Shown here one piece after another: positions 6,553-14,177 of a stretch of 17,057 nucleotides of DNA; within the stretch, counting starts at the first letter, position 1, and every line of letters begins with the position of its first letter. A program made the position numbers and the translations under genes. A model generated the notes under the pieces. The model did no database searches. It was not told where the DNA came from and was given only the letters and a program-made list of their open reading frames with translations. The stretch covers positions 1 through 17,057 of the forward strand of contig JAHHUA010000021.1 of the NCBI GenBank assembly GCA_020024235.1. Direction: 5' to 3'. This DNA is from Oscillospiraceae bacterium. GTDB lineage: Bacteria; Bacillota; Clostridia; Oscillospirales; Ruminococcaceae.

Positions 6553-7476
6553 TTACCTCCACTTATAAGCCAATGCAACCCAGCCACCGTTTGCCATTCT
6601 TTTATCAAGCTGAAGTCCGGCAATGTCCATAGCTTCAGCTACATCAGCTTCTCTTTCTTCAATAATTCCCGAAACTATAATTACCCCGTCCTCTTTAAGA
6701 AAAGTGGAAATATCACCTGAAAGTCTTATCACAATATCAGCCACTAAATTAGCGGAAACTATATCAAATTTACCTGTAACTTTCTGTGTCAAATCCCCGC
6801 AGATAAATTCTATTTCATCTTGATTATTAAGTTTTGCATTGTCTTTTGCCACTCTTACAGCCAGTTCATCAATATCCACACCTACGGTTCTGCCTGTGCC
6901 CAGCATTTTGCCCGCTATAGCCAAAATACCGCTTCCACAGCCTACATCCAGCATTTCCATATTGGGTTTAACATATTCGTCAAGCAGTTTTACACAAAGA
7001 GATGTAGTATCATGAGTACCTGTTCCGAATGCCATACCCGGGTCAAGAGTAATTACTTTTTCATCGGAAGTTGTCTTTTCATAATGTTCCCAGCTTGGGC
7101 AAACCACCAATCTTTCGGAAAGACGCATGGGATGGTAATATTTCTTCCAGGCTGTTGCCCATTCTTCTTCGATAACTGACTGAGTATCTATTTCATATTT
7201 AATATTTTCCGCAGTAAATCTGTCTTTAAGGTAGGAAACAGCCTCCATTGGATTTTCTTCGGGACTTATATAAATATGAATAATTGCATTATCCCTGTCT
7301 TTTTTAAGCAGATCTTCATCAATAAGGTCAATATGAGCAATCTTAGGTGCTTCTGTCAGCAAATCGGAGTAGTCCTCTATATATATGCCGTAAGGCACTG
7401 CCATATTACAAATATCCTCTGCCTGAACCACATTTTTATGGGGTATTTTTACATTTATTTCAGTCCAGTCTTTCAT
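6553..7476 (-). CDS. prmA: Ribosomal protein L11 methyltransferase
   Basis: Cytoplasmic S-adenosylmethionine-dependent enzyme that methylates ribosomal protein L11. An N-terminal L11-recognition domain (about 1-110, beginning MKDWTEINVKIP) is followed by the class I methyltransferase fold: LDPGMAFGTGTH (about 144-155), the SAM-binding LDVGCGSGILAI (176-187), GVDIDELAV, and the substrate-side motif VSANLVADIV where the family usually has 'NILA'. Length 307 residues is normal. The frame is open upstream to 7560, but AAAGGA (7484-7489) sits seven bases before the ATG at 7474-7476, and upstream residues would overlap the DUF975 gene. It follows that gene by 13 bases. Confidence 0.95.
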   Translation of the reverse strand: MKDWTEINVKIPHKNVVQAEDICNMAVPYGIYIEDYSDLLTEAPKIAHIDLIDEDLLKKDRDNAIIHIYISPEENPMEAVSYLKDRFTAENIKYEIDTQSVIEEEWATAWKKYYHPMRLSERLVVCPSWEHYEKTTSDEKVITLDPGMAFGTGTHDTTSLCVKLLDEYVKPNMEMLDVGCGSGILAIAGKMLGTGRTVGVDIDELAVRVAKDNAKLNNQDEIEFICGDLTQKVTGKFDIVSANLVADIVIRLSGDISTFLKEDGVIIVSGIIEEREADVAEAMDIAGLQLDKRMANGGWVALAYKWR

Positions 7477-7489
7477 TTTTATATCCTTT

Positions 7490-8236
7490 CTAATCCATAT
7501 CGCTAAATTCATTGTAGCTGATTCTGTTGTTTGACAAAGCATCCTGTTTAATAAACTCATAAGCTTCTGCCTGAGTTTGATTATAGTAAGGATTTACAAA
7601 ATAAATTCCTATTCCACAAAGAAGTGCACCTAATATGTTCCAGCCAAAAAATGACAAATCCAAAAGCCATAAATCCATTTTTCTGCCGTCAGTCATACGC
7701 TTGCTCATGTCCAAAGCGTGCTGCCATGAAAGATCGGGATTTTCACTAATTATATATTTTACAGCCCAATATTTATATTGAGCAATCACACCCGGGACAA
7801 TAAAAAGCAGTGTCCAAAGAGAAATAAACAGATTTCTCATAAACATTACAACTACTTTTTTAATATAATTTTCCTTAAACCCGGAAAATATTTCAGTAAA
7901 CGGAGCGGGATATTTTCTGTTTTCCAAATAAAAATGTGCCTCGGAAACTTCCAAAATATTTCCCACAAAAGCACTGTAAGCAATTCCTATAAAGGAAATA
8001 GCTACCCCAATCGCTGTCATAAACCATGCAAAGCCCGCTCTGACAATCCATGGAATATTATAATAAAGCTCATAAAATAATTTGTTGCTGTAAGTAACTT
8101 CTGCATTATAATTAAAACTGAATGAAGCACCTGTGAACAAAGCCACCACAACACTCACTGCAAAAGCCATCCAATAACTTTGTCTTAAGGGTTGCTTGGC
8201 ATTTTCTTTTAATACAATTCTGTTAAAATAATTCAT
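7490..8236 (-). CDS. DUF975 family integral membrane protein
   Basis: A 248-residue membrane protein with several hydrophobic segments. The C-terminal half carries the characteristic block of the DUF975 family: TLLFIVPGVIAQYKYWAVKYIISENPDLSWQHALDMSKRM split across two segments, then DLWLLDLSFFGWNILGALLCGIGIYFVNPYYNQTQAEAY. The function of the family is not established; members are predicted membrane proteins of Firmicutes. Start ATG is preceded by AAGGAGA (8244-8250). It is the first gene of an operon with prmA, rsmE and the PilN-like protein, and has its own promoter at 8277-8305. Confidence 0.9.
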   Translation of the reverse strand: MNYFNRIVLKENAKQPLRQSYWMAFAVSVVVALFTGASFSFNYNAEVTYSNKLFYELYYNIPWIVRAGFAWFMTAIGVAISFIGIAYSAFVGNILEVSEAHFYLENRKYPAPFTEIFSGFKENYIKKVVVMFMRNLFISLWTLLFIVPGVIAQYKYWAVKYIISENPDLSWQHALDMSKRMTDGRKMDLWLLDLSFFGWNILGALLCGIGIYFVNPYYNQTQAEAYEFIKQDALSNNRISYNEFSDMD

Positions 8237-8276
8237 ATACCTGTCTCCTTATGTTAATTTAGTTCTACCTTTACTG

Positions 8277-8305
8277 AGTATATCATAAAAATTTTTCCAA
8301 GTAAA
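8277..8305 (-). promoter_or_regulatory. Promoter of the DUF975-prmA-rsmE operon
   Basis: On the minus strand, TTTACT (8300-8305), a 17-bp spacer and TATACT (8277-8282), about 40 bases before the DUF975 start. It is divergent from the promoter at 8360-8389. Confidence 0.7.
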
Positions 8306-8359
8306 GATTTTGAAAAAATTAAAATTATCTTATCTGTTTCCAAAAAATTTATTTTAAAA

Positions 8360-8389
8360 TTCACATTATTTTAAGTTTCCGAATAAAAT
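8360..8389 (+). promoter_or_regulatory. Candidate promoter of the tandem ATPase-like gene
   Basis: TTCACA (8360-8365), an 18-bp spacer and TAAAAT (8384-8389), 27 bases before the TTG start. It is a moderate match in a very AT-rich stretch. Confidence 0.45.
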
Positions 8390-8416
8390 ATAAAAAACCA
8401 GAACAGGGGGATTAAT

Positions 8417-9490
8417 TTGAATAATACAGTTACTGATTTTTTTCTCTCTGCCAATACACCGGCAGGGTTTATTTCAAATTTTGACATGATTTATAAATTG
8501 GACTCATCTTGGAAATGTTATATTTTAAAAGGAGTACCCGGATGCGGCAAATCCACTGTTTTTAAAAAGATTGCCGAAAAAGCTCAGGACAAATATCAAA
8601 ATATAGAGAGAATACACTGTTCCTGCGACCCACAAAGTCTTGACGGTGTTGTACTGCATGACGCTCATAAAATTTATATTGACGGTACAATGCCCCATAT
8701 GGTAGAACCGCTTTATCCCGGTGCAAATCACATTGTTGTGTCATTATATGACGGCATAAACAAAGACTATCTCTGGGAAAAACGGGAAGATATAAGAGAG
8801 TTAATCAAACAGAAAAAATCTCTCTCGGAAAACTGTCAGCGGCTTCTTTCCTCAACCGGGGAATTTTACAGCGACACGTACATATCTGCTGAAAGTTTTA
8901 CCGATATTCCCAAAGTTCAGGCTCAAAGCCGCCGAATTATAAAACAAGAGCTTAAAAATGACCATTATCATTATGGTAAAGAATATGAAAGATTTTTTTC
9001 TGTCATAACCAAAGACGGAGTTTCTCTTTTTGAAAATACCATTGATGCCTTAGCTGACAGAGTTTTTCTTTTACAGGATGATTACGGGCTTTTTTCCCAT
9101 ATTATGCTGTCGGAAATCAAAGTAAACTGTCTTTATAAGGGATATGATGTAATTACCTGTTGCTGCTGTGCCACACCTTGGAAAAAATATGAGCATTTAT
9201 TCATTCCAAAATTAAGGCTTGCCTTTGTAAGCAGTAATAAATTCCACCCTTTGGATATAGTGCCTTACCGCATTATAAACAGCCGCCGTTATACAAACAA
9301 TGATGCTGTAAGAGAGAAAAAAAAGCGGCTTGCTTTTAATAAAAATTCCACTGAACAAATACTGTCCAAATCAATAGACACTATGGGGGAAATATATTCC
9401 TGTCATCACAAACTGGAAAGTATTTATCAAAAAGCCATTGACTTTAAAAAAACAGATGCTGTAACCGATTATCTTTTGTCTGATATTTAA
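8417..9490 (+). CDS. Tandem P-loop ATPase-like protein (PRK06851-like), second P-loop decayed
   Basis: A 357-residue cytoplasmic protein built from two similar halves. The N-half has an intact Walker A, GVPGCGKST (39-47), preceded by FFLSANTPAGFI and followed by HCSCDPQSLDGVV, YIDGTMPH and PGANHIV. This pattern fits the uncharacterised Firmicute family PRK06851, in which, as I recall it, both halves carry a P-loop. The C-half from about 192 repeats the layout (RFFSVITKDGVSLF, then VFLL, then GYDVITCCCCATP, then LAFVSSNKFH), but at the Walker A position reads DDYGLFSHI (221-229), with no Gly-Lys-Ser/Thr. Only the first site should bind ATP. Four adjacent cysteines (248-251) lie where the N-half has C68 and C70. 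The TTG start follows AGGGGG (8405-8410) by six bases; no other start would keep the whole conserved N-terminus. The gene stands alone and meets the CbiA-like gene tail to tail. Substrate and role are unknown. Confidence 0.8.
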   Translation: MNNTVTDFFLSANTPAGFISNFDMIYKLDSSWKCYILKGVPGCGKSTVFKKIAEKAQDKYQNIERIHCSCDPQSLDGVVLHDAHKIYIDGTMPHMVEPLYPGANHIVVSLYDGINKDYLWEKREDIRELIKQKKSLSENCQRLLSSTGEFYSDTYISAESFTDIPKVQAQSRRIIKQELKNDHYHYGKEYERFFSVITKDGVSLFENTIDALADRVFLLQDDYGLFSHIMLSEIKVNCLYKGYDVITCCCCATPWKKYEHLFIPKLRLAFVSSNKFHPLDIVPYRIINSRRYTNNDAVREKKKRLAFNKNSTEQILSKSIDTMGEIYSCHHKLESIYQKAIDFKKTDAVTDYLLSDI

Positions 9491-10851
9491 AATGTTTTAT
9501 CTTTTATATTGTTGTAAAAATTTGTTATATATGGTATATTGCCCCAAAAATGCACATGAGGGTATCCTATAAATTTGCTATTGTCGGCAATAACTGCTTT
9601 CCATGTTTTTCCGTTATATTTTTGAGCTTGAAAATCGCTGCCGCAGTTATCGCTGTCAGAATAATGAAATTCATGGGCATTTATACTTTCTCCCGCTTTA
9701 CACAGGATATTGTCTTTTTCTGCTTTCATGGTAACATATCCAAAGCGAACCAAATGTTCTGTCATATGGTTTTTTCCCTCTACAGCCCCTACCATTTCAT
9801 AAACTTTACCGTCTTTATCTTCATATTCTTCCTGTAGATACATAAATCCGCCGCATTCGGCAATAGTTGGAAGTCCTGCTTTCATTTTTTCTTTTATTTC
9901 ATCACGCAAAATTTTATTTGATGATAGTTTTTCTGCGTAAAGTTCCGGATAACCTCCGGGGAAAATTACAGCATTTATATTTTCAGGTAAATGTTCATCT
10001 CTCATAGGTGAAAAAGGTATTATTTCTGCACCCATAATTCTAAGCAGCTCCAAATTGTCCTCATATTTAAAACAGAAAGCTTCATCATCTGCCAAAGCAA
10101 TTCTTGTAGGGGCTTTTGGAATGTTAAAATCAATAAGAGCATCTGAACAAACATATGAACTGTAGGTTTTGGCAAGCTCCAAAATTCTGTCTATATCAAT
10201 GGTTTTTTCTGCGGTTTCAGCCAATAAATCCAGTTTTTCTCTTATATTTTGAATTTCATCGGCGGTGATAAGACCAAGATGACGACTTTCTATAACAGCT
10301 TCAGTAAGTTTAGGCATATATCCGTAAACTTTTATAGGCAAAGTTTCTTCAATAGCCGGTTTTAACATTTCATACATTTTTTCTGAGGTATTGTTTAAAA
10401 TAACACCTTTTATATTATTCTGTCTAAAGTTTAAATATCCGCTTATCATGGCAACTACAGAAAAGCTCATTCCACGGGTTTCCAAAACAAGAATTTGTGG
10501 TGTGCCTGTAATCTTTGCCAAATGATTTGAAGAATATAAATCGTCTTTCATGCCTATTCCGTCATAGTTTCCCATAACACCTTCTATAACGGAAACATCA
10601 TTGTTTTCAGCAGCTCTTGCCAATAGATATTTAACGCTTTTTTCACCGCTCAAAAATATATCCAAATTTCTGGCTTTTGCTCCTATTACCTTTGAATGGA
10701 ACATGGGATCTATATAATCCGGTCCGGCTTTAAAACTTGTAACAGAAAGACCTCTTTTTTTAAGTGCTTTTAAAACAGCACAGGTTATAGTGGTTTTTCC
10801 GCAACCACTGCCTGTTCCGGTAATCATAAATCTGCTTATGTTTCTTGTCAT
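9487..10851 (-). CDS. cbiA: CbiA/CobB-type a,c-diamide synthase (glutamine amidotransferase)
   Basis: Enzymes of this family amidate the a and c acetate side chains of cobyrinic acid, or of a related tetrapyrrole, using ATP and glutamine in the cytoplasm. The N-terminal ATPase domain starts with the P-loop GTGSGCGKTT (12-21), followed by KAGPDYIDP and EGVMGNYDG, both typical. The C-terminal class I-like amidotransferase domain shows FPGGYPELY, the nucleophile C333 in AECGGFMYL, and a final HVHF (432-435). At 454 residues it is full length. The start is the ATG after GAGGAAAG, at a rather long spacing. It is the third gene after lepB and hemW (44-base gap to hemW). No other corrin gene and no cobalamin riboswitch are near, so the exact tetrapyrrole substrate is uncertain. 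Its stop overlaps the stop of the convergent ATPase-like gene. Confidence 0.9.
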   Translation of the reverse strand: MTRNISRFMITGTGSGCGKTTITCAVLKALKKRGLSVTSFKAGPDYIDPMFHSKVIGAKARNLDIFLSGEKSVKYLLARAAENNDVSVIEGVMGNYDGIGMKDDLYSSNHLAKITGTPQILVLETRGMSFSVVAMISGYLNFRQNNIKGVILNNTSEKMYEMLKPAIEETLPIKVYGYMPKLTEAVIESRHLGLITADEIQNIREKLDLLAETAEKTIDIDRILELAKTYSSYVCSDALIDFNIPKAPTRIALADDEAFCFKYEDNLELLRIMGAEIIPFSPMRDEHLPENINAVIFPGGYPELYAEKLSSNKILRDEIKEKMKAGLPTIAECGGFMYLQEEYEDKDGKVYEMVGAVEGKNHMTEHLVRFGYVTMKAEKDNILCKAGESINAHEFHYSDSDNCGSDFQAQKYNGKTWKAVIADNSKFIGYPHVHFWGNIPYITNFYNNIKDKTF

Positions 10852-10895
10852 TATGACTCACTTTCCTCACTTTTAAATTTCCATTAATATATTTT

Positions 10896-11990
10896 TTAAA
10901 CAAGTTCTGATATTATATAATTGGAGATTAAAAATCCTTTTGAATTAAGCCAAATTTTACTGTCTTTTTTCTCCATATATCCGTATTTTATAAATTTAAG
11001 GCATTTTTCCGTAAAAGCCATAGAACTATTTGGATAAATCTTTTCCATTTCAGTTAAATCAATTCCATCGCAAAGTCTTAATCTCATCATAATATATTCT
11101 TCCAAAGTTTCTGCTTCATCTTCATAAATAAGCAGTGATTTTACATCATTTCCCTTTAAATATCTGTTTAGATCTGATTCCATATAATATCTCTTATTGC
11201 CGAGTTTTGAATGAGCTGACGGACCTATTCCCAAATAATCTTCCAAAGTCCAATATTTTGTATTGTGTCGGCTTTCATATCCGCTATGGGCAAAATTTGA
11301 TATTTCATATTGTTTATAGCCATGGTTATTCATAAATTTGCAGATGTGAAGGTAAATTTCACCCTGATTATCCTCAAATTCTTCTGTATCCTCATACCTG
11401 CTGTAAAATTCCGTACCCTTTTCTATTTTAAGCATATAGGCGGAGATATGTTCAGGGCTTAGATTTATTATTTCTTCAGCGGATTTTTCCGCCTGCTTCA
11501 AAGTCTGACCATATAATCCAAGCATTATATCCAGGGAAATATTTTCAAATCCAGCTTTTCTTGCATCTAAAAAGGCTTGTTTAGCTGTTTTTTTATCATG
11601 AAGTCTGCCGAGAATTTTAAGTTCTTCGTCACTGCCTGACTGAAAACCCATAGAAAGCCTGTTAAATCCACCTTGTTTAAGTGTTAAAAGGCTCTCATAA
11701 TCCACTGTAGAGGGGTTTGCTTCCAATGTAACTTCCCCCACAGAAAACCCGAATTTATCCTTTATCAAATTTAAAAGATAAATTAAATCATCGGGGGGCA
11801 AAACAGAAGGAGTGCCCCCTCCAAAATAAATTGTATCAGCTTTTAAGTTTACTGAACAGGTTTTAATAAGTTCTGCTGTTTTTTTCACATAATTTTTTAT
11901 GAGATTTTCAGTTTTAGGCAGTGAATAAAAGCTGCAATAAGGACATTTTTTCACGCAAAAAGGCACATGAATGTAAATTCCCCCTGCCAT
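10896..11990 (-). CDS. hemW: HemW, radical SAM heme chaperone (HemN-like)
   Basis: A 364-residue radical SAM protein. The iron-sulfur cluster motif is at the N-terminus, C12-x3-C16-x2-C19 in FCVKKCPYCSF. It is followed by YFGGGTPSVL, EANPSTV and RLSMGFQSG, all typical of the HemN/HemW group, and later by GIGPSAHSKLGNKRYY. A Phe after the third cysteine plus one residue, rather than a fourth cysteine, points to HemW and not to true coproporphyrinogen dehydrogenase HemN. HemW binds heme and is thought to deliver it to target proteins. The ATG overlaps the lepB stop by one base (TAATG), so the two are translationally coupled. Older databases often call this protein oxygen-independent coproporphyrinogen III oxidase. 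Confidence 0.93.
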   Translation of the reverse strand: MAGGIYIHVPFCVKKCPYCSFYSLPKTENLIKNYVKKTAELIKTCSVNLKADTIYFGGGTPSVLPPDDLIYLLNLIKDKFGFSVGEVTLEANPSTVDYESLLTLKQGGFNRLSMGFQSGSDEELKILGRLHDKKTAKQAFLDARKAGFENISLDIMLGLYGQTLKQAEKSAEEIINLSPEHISAYMLKIEKGTEFYSRYEDTEEFEDNQGEIYLHICKFMNNHGYKQYEISNFAHSGYESRHNTKYWTLEDYLGIGPSAHSKLGNKRYYMESDLNRYLKGNDVKSLLIYEDEAETLEEYIMMRLRLCDGIDLTEMEKIYPNSSMAFTEKCLKFIKYGYMEKKDSKIWLNSKGFLISNYIISELV

Positions 11991-12622
11991 TATTTAAGCA
12001 CTCCGAAATTCTTAATAGGCCATAATGTAAATCTGGCTTCTCCAATCAGCTTATCTTTGGAAATATAGGGTTGATGCCATTCTCTTGCATCAAAAGAACC
12101 TGAACGATTATCCCCTAAAAAGAAATAGCAGTCCTCAGGTATCTGAAAACTTTGGGGTTCCTGTTGCTGAGTATTTTTTACATAGTATTCATTCAGAGGA
12201 GCATCATTTATAAATATTTGACCGGATTTAGTTATATCAACTCTTTCACCCGGAAGTCCGATACATCTTTTAAATAAAATATTACCCATTTCTTCTGATT
12301 TAAAAAGCACTATATCGCCCCGTTTTATAGTTTTTTCGGGATTGTATACTTTGGTAGCTATAATTATACTGTGAGGCTCTACTGTAGGAATCATTGAACC
12401 TGTTGGTACCACTGTCAAAAATGCAACATACTGTAAAAACATATAAATTATAAAGCATTGTACACAAATAGGAAAAATATATTCTTTCAAATAATATTTT
12501 ATATCTTTTTCTTCCTTTTCTTTTTGACTGGCGGGTATAATTTCCTCAGAAACTGTTTCATTTGTAGTTTCTTCTGTTAGTGTTGTATCGTTTTTTTCTT
12601 TTTTTATTTCTTCCTCATTCAT
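11990..12622 (-). CDS. lepB: Signal peptidase I
   Basis: Membrane-bound type I signal peptidase that removes signal peptides from exported proteins, such as the secreted protein at the left of the window. The Ser-Lys dyad is present: S76 in PTGSMIPT and K118 in FKRCIGLPGE; the later motif GDNRSGSFDAREW is also typical. One membrane helix lies at about 48-72. Before it is a cytoplasmic tail of about 40 residues, very rich in Glu, Lys and Thr, longer than in the simplest Gram-positive enzymes. Total length is 210. ATG is preceded by GGGAGA about eight bases upstream. First gene of the lepB-hemW-cbiA operon. Confidence 0.95.
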   Translation of the reverse strand: MNEEEIKKEKNDTTLTEETTNETVSEEIIPASQKEKEEKDIKYYLKEYIFPICVQCFIIYMFLQYVAFLTVVPTGSMIPTVEPHSIIIATKVYNPEKTIKRGDIVLFKSEEMGNILFKRCIGLPGERVDITKSGQIFINDAPLNEYYVKNTQQQEPQSFQIPEDCYFFLGDNRSGSFDAREWHQPYISKDKLIGEARFTLWPIKNFGVLK

Positions 12623-12649
12623 AAAAACATCTCCCGAATTAGTTAAATT

Positions 12650-12679
12650 TTGTATCTGCGTTCAATTATATGATAATAC
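12650..12679 (+). promoter_or_regulatory. Promoter of the LCP-like gene
   Basis: TTGTAT (12650-12655), an 18-bp spacer and TAATAC (12674-12679), with TG one base upstream of the -10 box. It overlaps the opposing lepB promoter. Confidence 0.6.
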
Positions 12680-12693
12680 TATAACCGATATAA
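12665..12693 (-). promoter_or_regulatory. Candidate lepB operon promoter
   Basis: On the minus strand, a perfect TATAAT (12665-12670) with a weak TTATAT (12688-12693) 17 bp upstream. It shares DNA with the divergent promoter at 12650-12679, so the two polymerases could compete. Confidence 0.5.
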
Positions 12694-12713
12694 AAATAAA
12701 GGTAGTGAAAAAT

Positions 12714-13559
12714 ATGAACGCAAAAAATTCTTTTAAACATTACATTGCTTCTTTTGGTTTGGCTTTTTCAGCACTGACAATTTTTCTTTTTGTAATAACC
12801 ACATCTAAATTCTATATAAAGCCTATCTTTCCTGAAACGCAAAACGGTTCTGTGTATCTTCCCGACAAAAGTGATAACTTTAATCTGCTGCTGGCGGTTT
12901 CCGAGGATAAATCTTCCCAGGCATTTAGTTTTTTTCTCGTAAGTTTTAATATTACCCAAGGGAACATACCTGTAGTATATCTGCCGCTGAATTTATATTT
13001 TCCTGATGAAAACAACACATTGGAAAAAGTTTACGGCAAAAAAGGCTTTGAGGGAGTCTGTTCATCTTTGGAAAATCTTTTGGAAAAGCCTGTTGCCAAA
13101 TATATCTGCCTGAATAAAGCCTCACTGGAATATATTACGGCACTGGGGGGAAATATCAAAATTAATCTGCCTAAAAAAATAACCCTTTCCAGTAATATTG
13201 TATTAAAACAGGGCAGTCAGTTTTTTAACGGCGGTCTTATTTATGAAATTTATGAAAAGCTTTCCGTACAAAGCAAATCAAATCTGCCTTCTGAAATTAC
13301 TGCCCAAGTAATAAATCTGATTTTTCCACTTTTAAACGGTGGAAATGGGGAAAGAATATTTAATTTTACCGTAAACAACTGTATCACAAATATATCTTAT
13401 AAAGATTTTAAAAAGATACTTCGTCCTACGGATTTTTTATGCAAATTAAATTCATCTCCTGCTTTTTCACTTGTTTTAACAGGAAAAATTGTTGACGGAG
13501 CATTTTGCTATGATGATTTTTCACTAAAAAGTCTAAAGGAAATTATCGGTGAATTTTAA
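12714..13559 (+). CDS. LytR-CpsA-Psr (LCP)-like membrane protein lacking catalytic residues
   Basis: A 281-residue protein with one N-terminal membrane helix (about 12-30) and an extracytoplasmic domain. The order of motifs follows the LCP fold: FNLLLAVSED (family 'lLlGvD'), VVYLPLNLYF (family 'v.SIPRD'), LEKVYGKKGFEGVCSSLENLL (family 'KINhAya.gG....tve.ll'), YITALGGNIKINLP (family 'f..lVD.lGGV.v.vP'), LKQGSQFFNGGLIYEI (family 'L.aG.q.LdG..AL.Y.R'), and a C-terminal GKIVDGAFCY. The aspartates and arginines that hold pyrophosphate and magnesium in active LCP ligases are missing at each site. It could therefore be a non-catalytic relative that binds wall polymers or lipid carriers. The ATG follows AAAGG (12698-12702) by 11 bases; GTG at 12705 is a possible start but lies only two bases after it. 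Divergent from lepB and convergent with tdk. Confidence 0.6.
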   Translation: MNAKNSFKHYIASFGLAFSALTIFLFVITTSKFYIKPIFPETQNGSVYLPDKSDNFNLLLAVSEDKSSQAFSFFLVSFNITQGNIPVVYLPLNLYFPDENNTLEKVYGKKGFEGVCSSLENLLEKPVAKYICLNKASLEYITALGGNIKINLPKKITLSSNIVLKQGSQFFNGGLIYEIYEKLSVQSKSNLPSEITAQVINLIFPLLNGGNGERIFNFTVNNCITNISYKDFKKILRPTDFLCKLNSSPAFSLVLTGKIVDGAFCYDDFSLKSLKEIIGEF

Positions 13560-14160
13560 ATAGATCGCTTTCATAACAAAGTCTGCATCTTGGCTCATAG
13601 GATTCTGTATCTCCGATAAGTACAAGTCCTCCTTCAGTGCCTGTGTCAGGCTTGCCGTCTATAAGTCTTTGAGTATACATGGCAGGTCGCCCACAGCATT
13701 TGCAAAAGGCGTTTTTGGTAATGATTTCATCTGAAAACAGCAGCAAATTTCCCATGCTTCCAAAAGGTCTGCCCAAATAATCCAAATTAAGTCCGTCCAC
13801 AATGACTTCTTTGCCCATACCCACTAGATTTCTCACAATTTCTACAATTTCTTCAGAGAAAAACTGAGCTTCGTCAAAACCCACCATGTCTGCATCTTCG
13901 CATAAATTATAAACTTTTTCATCTAAATCTTCCTCGGAAAGATTTTGATTTAACCTATGGGCATTTATCCTCAGACCTATTCGGCTGACAACTTCATCTT
14001 CGGAATATCTGTTATCCAAAATCGGTTTATATACCACTACTTTTTTGTTTTGATATTTTTCTGCCTGTTTACAGCGTTTTATAAGTTCACCGCTTTTTTC
14101 GGAAAACATAGGCCCGATAATTGTTGTCAAAAATCCGGACTTACCGTCATTATATATCAT
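13543..14160 (-). CDS. tdk: Thymidine kinase (type II) with altered P-loop
   Basis: Cytoplasmic salvage enzyme that phosphorylates thymidine to dTMP with ATP. Family features in order: P-loop region GPMFSEKSGEL (16-26), catalytic base E97 in FDEAQFF, lasso-loop region with the zinc ligands C153/C156 (FCKCCG) and C192/C195 (RCRLC), and Y188 in the substrate loop. Length 205 is normal. The odd point is E21: type II kinases have Gly before the P-loop Lys (SGKS or SGKT), and here the codon is GAA (plus strand 14098-14100). A single base change would restore GGA. The rest of the protein looks intact, so it is either an active variant, a recently inactivated enzyme or a sequence error. The ATG follows AGAGG by eight bases and comes 17 bases after the mutS2 stop. 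The 3' end overlaps that of the LCP-like gene by 17 bases. Confidence 0.92.
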   Translation of the reverse strand: MIYNDGKSGFLTTIIGPMFSEKSGELIKRCKQAEKYQNKKVVVYKPILDNRYSEDEVVSRIGLRINAHRLNQNLSEEDLDEKVYNLCEDADMVGFDEAQFFSEEIVEIVRNLVGMGKEVIVDGLNLDYLGRPFGSMGNLLLFSDEIITKNAFCKCCGRPAMYTQRLIDGKPDTGTEGGLVLIGDTESYEPRCRLCYESDLFKIHR

Positions 14161-14177
14161 TTTCCGTACCTCTTATT

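Noticed and set aside
10852..10895. Cobalamin riboswitch controlling cbiA
   Set aside because: The gap between hemW and cbiA is only 44 bases, far too short, and has none of the conserved elements.
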